Both the position numbers and the translations under genes were made by a program. Source: Desulfovibrio inopinatus DSM 10711 (GTDB lineage: Bacteria; Desulfobacterota; Desulfovibrionia; Desulfovibrionales; Desulfovibrionaceae). From it: 64,000 nucleotides of DNA. The stretch spans positions 97,187-161,186 of the forward strand of contig NZ_KE386882.1 in NCBI RefSeq assembly GCF_000429305.1. Direction: 5' to 3'. Position 1 is the stretch's first letter, and the number at the start of each line of letters is the position of its first letter. The notes under the pieces were generated by a model that did no database searches, had not been told where the DNA came from, and saw nothing but the letters and a program-made list of their open reading frames with translations. Of this stretch, positions 63,061-64,000 are shown piece after piece.

Positions 63061-63236
63061 GAGCTATGCCCTAGATCGTCAGAGGATAAACGCTATACAG
63101 TAGCTCAAAACCTTCGTTGCTCCTTCTCTTGCGTCTTGTCTCCAATTGAAATTCAGTTGAGAAGTCCCACTCTTACTATTAAATTGCGTGAATAAACGTA
63201 TAAAGCGTTAACACTCCATATCGAAAGAGAGAAATC

Positions 63237-63722
63237 ATGGGAAAAAAAATTCTTGTACTGGGTGTCGGAAATATCCTTTATACCGACGAAGGCGTCGGTG
63301 TCGCTTGCGTCAATGCTTTACAGGAAGCGTACGAATTTTCTGACAACATCACCTTACTTGATGGCGGTACGCTCGGCATGCGGCTGATGGAATATTTGCT
63401 TGAATGCGATGTTGCCATCGTTCTTGATGCGGTATTGTGCGATGACGAACCAGGTACAATTTACAGACTGACCGGAGATGACCTTCGCAAGAGCCTTGCC
63501 TTCAAAGATTCCATGCATCAAAGCGATCTCGTCGATACACTCATCTCATGCGAACTCATTGGAAAACGTCCAGATTGTGTCGTTATCGGCATTGAACCGG
63601 TTGACTTTCAGACCATGCATCATGGGATCACGGAACAACTCCAGGACCGTCTTCCCGCAATGATGGATTTTGCGCTCAAAGAAATTCAGCAAGCTGGTGG
63701 AGAATGGACGGCGAGGAAGTAA
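63237..63722 (+). CDS. [NiFe]-hydrogenase maturation protease (HybD/HyaD family)
   Basis: 161 residues, the family length. LGVGNILYTDEGVGVACVNAL contains the nickel ligand Glu near 18, AIVLDAVLCDDEPGTIYRL the Asp near 65, and FKDSMHQSDLVDTLIS the His near 97. It removes the C-terminal tail of a hydrogenase large subunit once nickel is inserted. No hydrogenase structural gene is in the window, so its partner lies elsewhere or further right beyond the TnpB element. GAGAG lies before the ATG. Confidence 0.95.
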   Translation: MGKKILVLGVGNILYTDEGVGVACVNALQEAYEFSDNITLLDGGTLGMRLMEYLLECDVAIVLDAVLCDDEPGTIYRLTGDDLRKSLAFKDSMHQSDLVDTLISCELIGKRPDCVVIGIEPVDFQTMHHGITEQLQDRLPAMMDFALKEIQQAGGEWTARK

Positions 63723-63732
63723 ATATTGTTAG

Positions 63733-63768
<36 letters not shown>

Positions 63769-63779
63769 AAACAGAGTCG

Positions 63780-64000
63780 TTAAACGGCTCTTTTGGCGGG
63801 TTCCTGCTTCAACGTGGGCGCTTGAGCCTTTCCCACTCCACAGGCTGACACGGCTTGCCCAGCCGTCAAAATATTCAAAGCGCCCACAAAATCTGAATTC
63901 GCAGTGTAGTCGCATTCAACACAAGCGAAGTTCGCTTGAGTCTTTCTGTTGTTTTTTGATGTGTGTCCGCATTTCGGGCACGTTCTTGACGTATTTTGGG
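63780..64000 (-). CDS. tnpB: TnpB nuclease, C-terminal part only (runs off the window)
   Basis: Only the last 73 codons are in the window. They read QNTSRTCPKCGHTSKNNRKT (first Cys pair of the zinc ribbon), FACVECDYTANSDFVGALNIL (second Cys pair and the RuvC-III Asp) and a tail ending KQEPAKRAV. This is a TnpB, different in sequence from the 31-kb copy (SDFVGALNIL against NADVNAALNIL), so the elements are relatives and not identical copies. The N-terminus lies beyond 64000, so intactness cannot be judged. Confidence 0.88.
   Translation of the reverse strand, partial: QNTSRTCPKCGHTSKNNRKTQANFACVECDYTANSDFVGALNILTAGQAVSACGVGKAQAPTLKQEPAKRAV

Overview
The window looks like a chromosomal segment of a Gram-negative, sulfate-reducer-type bacterium, most likely of the Desulfovibrionales. 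The evidence is indirect: the gene order rpsB-tsf-pyrH-frr-uppS, a HybD-type [NiFe]-hydrogenase maturation protease, a CI-like S24 repressor, a type II secretion system (T2SS), and a 4-gene-style amtB/glnK/glnD nitrogen module. Housekeeping genes are of medium GC. Several accessory stretches (about 1-4.9 kb, 49.0-51.0 kb, 60.4-63.2 kb) are visibly more AT-rich. No rRNA, tRNA or CRISPR array was recognised.

Layout. 0-5 kb: two prepilin-like genes on + face a minus-strand set of three prepilin-like genes, a PilX-like beta-helical protein and a frameshifted glycosyltransferase. 5-12.2 kb: a glycosyltransferase, three cell-wall enzymes (an SLT transglycosylase, an MltB-like transglycosylase, an NlpC/P60 lipoprotein), an M48 lipoprotein protease, a small HTH protein divergent from an S24 repressor, and a possible zinc-ribbon protein. 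12.2-17 kb: T2SS genes gspE-F-G-H-I. 17-20.7 kb: an ABC importer whose ATPase is fused to a FepB/BtuF-type binding domain. 21-23.7 kb: an MFS transporter and an Old Yellow Enzyme homologue. 24.5-28.1 kb: rpsB-tsf-pyrH-frr-uppS. 28.3-31 kb: a polar amino acid ABC importer whose permease carries a periplasmic repeat extension. 31.1-32.4 kb: an IS200/IS605-family TnpB element. 32.5-36.8 kb: a translationally coupled pair of large P-loop ATPases, one with TPR repeats. 37-37.7 kb: two small exported proteins. 38.2-42.6 kb: amtB-glnK-glnD. 42.7-46.9 kb: the rest of the T2SS inner-membrane set, gspJ-K-L-M. 46.9-48.8 kb: a FlaA1/CapD-type nucleotide-sugar dehydratase. 49.3-51 kb: a chemoreceptor. 52-63 kb: a polysaccharide export and glycosylation locus (wzm, wzt, a methyltransferase/glycosyltransferase fusion, a GT2, an epimerase, a GH114-like hydrolase and an AlgX-like TPR protein). 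The window ends with a hydrogenase maturation protease and a second, truncated-by-window TnpB element that has the same right-end sequence as the first.

How it fits together. The split T2SS (E-I and J-M, 26 kb apart, no gspC or gspD here) must be completed by genes elsewhere. AmtB, GlnK (with the uridylylation tyrosine) and GlnD form one ammonium-sensing circuit with unusually strong hairpins between the genes. The strongest candidates for an undescribed system are the two-ATPase module at 32.5-36.8 kb, which has its own inverted-repeat promoter region and sits next to a TnpB element, and the cytoplasmic ATPase-binding-protein fusion at 17-18.8 kb.
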